Shown here one piece after another: positions 14,242-14,786 of a DNA stretch of 14,786 nucleotides (positions are counted from its first letter, which is position 1; each line of letters begins with the position of its first letter). The notes below the pieces were generated by a model that saw only the letters and a list, made by a program, of their open reading frames with translations, was not told the origin of the DNA and ran no database searches. Both the position numbers and the translations under genes were made by a program. Origin of the DNA: Clostridia bacterium (lineage in GTDB: Bacteria > Bacillota > Clostridia > Oscillospirales > Acutalibacteraceae); assembly GCA_024404125.1 (NCBI GenBank), contig JAKSQL010000011.1:1-14786 (forward strand), written 5' to 3'.

Positions 14242-14786
14242 TTATAATTCGCTTAATGCAGTTTTTACCGCTGCTTCCATACTGTCAGCAATAAACATAA
14301 ATCCTATGTCATTAGGGTGTACGCCTTCCATTGAGCATTCGTTTTCGTGCTTGCCTCTGAAAAACGATTCGCCATCTATGAAATATACATGTTTATCCCC
14401 TTTTGACTTGGCATAACGGTAAGTGTCTATTATTACTTCCTTGCGTTCCTGTACGTCTTCTTTATCAAGAGCCGTGGATACATCAGGTCTTGAAGCCATA
14501 ATTATCGGCACGTCAGGTTTTGCTTTTCTTATTATCTCATATCCGCGTTTATGGGTTTGCCTTAAATAATCAACCGTAGGCGCATTATGGTCATAATCAT
14601 ATATAAACACCGACATGTCAAGCGTTGCAAGATATTCCATTATGGGTATTTCCGCCAATGCACTGCCGGAAAGTCCCATGTTAAGCACATTCATATTAAG
14701 AAAGCGCGATAACATATTCGGATAAGTTTGACCGGGCCTTGACGCGGCTGTACCGTGAACTATCGAAGAACCGTATATCACAATCG
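14242..14786 (-). CDS. SGNH/GDSL-type hydrolase (5' end cut by window edge)
   Basis: The C-terminal 180 residues of a SGNH-fold esterase/acylhydrolase, resembling the GDSL-like Lipase_GDSL_3 group. The frame is open through the window edge (the GTG at 14781 reads as an internal valine), so the N-terminus is missing. Block I is IYGSSIVHG with the nucleophilic serine, followed by ASRPGQTYP; block II is NMGLSGSA; block III is probably DYDHNAP; block V is MEGVHPNDIGF with the catalytic histidine. The residue three before that histidine, normally aspartate (DGVHP), is glutamate here. No membrane segment is visible in the retained part. It precedes htpG by 12 bases with overlapping translation signals. 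Members deacylate or deacetylate sugars, lipids or other esters; the substrate is unknown. Confidence 0.85.
   Translation of the reverse strand, partial: IVIYGSSIVHGTAASRPGQTYPNMLSRFLNMNVLNMGLSGSALAEIPIMEYLATLDMSVFIYDYDHNAPTVDYLRQTHKRGYEIIRKAKPDVPIIMASRPDVSTALDKEDVQERKEVIIDTYRYAKSKGDKHVYFIDGESFFRGKHENECSMEGVHPNDIGFMFIADSMEAAVKTALSEL

Overview
The window suggests a low-GC Gram-positive bacterium of the class Clostridia, possibly a gut Oscillospiraceae/Ruminococcaceae-type anaerobe. The grounds are AT-rich DNA, strong GGAGG-type ribosome binding sites with several TTG starts, a SpoVB/MurJ-type flippase, a type III glutamine synthetase and an ECF sigma factor paired with a membrane beta-propeller protein. 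No mobile-element gene, tRNA, rRNA or CRISPR array was seen. Taxonomy is inferred from gene families and base composition only.

Positions 2-7296 look like one plus-strand operon of six genes: a MurJ/SpoVB-like flippase (missing only its extreme N-terminus), alanine racemase (alr), glycerol kinase (glpK), a monoacylglycerol-lipase-like hydrolase, a small membrane-anchored protein resembling a reduced LCP domain, and a transglutaminase-like lipoprotein. It ends at a perfect 16-bp hairpin. Gaps are 3-44 bases. The theme is cell-envelope building (lipid-linked precursor flipping, D-alanine supply, surface proteins), with a glycerol-ester to glycerol-3-phosphate step in the middle.

Positions 7297-9502 hold a type III glutamine synthetase with its own near-consensus promoter and a perfect 14-bp palindrome between the -35 and -10 boxes. 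Positions 9503-9857 carry no credible gene but are highly structured. Two copies of the same 23-nt hairpin terminator lie 257 bp apart and enclose a GC-richer segment with nested and long-range inverted repeats. This is the most unusual stretch in the window and could be a small structured RNA or an inserted non-coding repeat.

Positions 9858-12256 encode an ECF sigma factor whose stop codon overlaps the start of a membrane protein with a short cytoplasmic N-terminus, one transmembrane helix and a large extracellular beta-propeller; the two probably form a sigma/anti-sigma sensing pair. They converge on a minus-strand pair, a SGNH hydrolase (running off the right edge) followed by htpG. The 92-bp convergent gap holds one hairpin suited to each direction of transcription.
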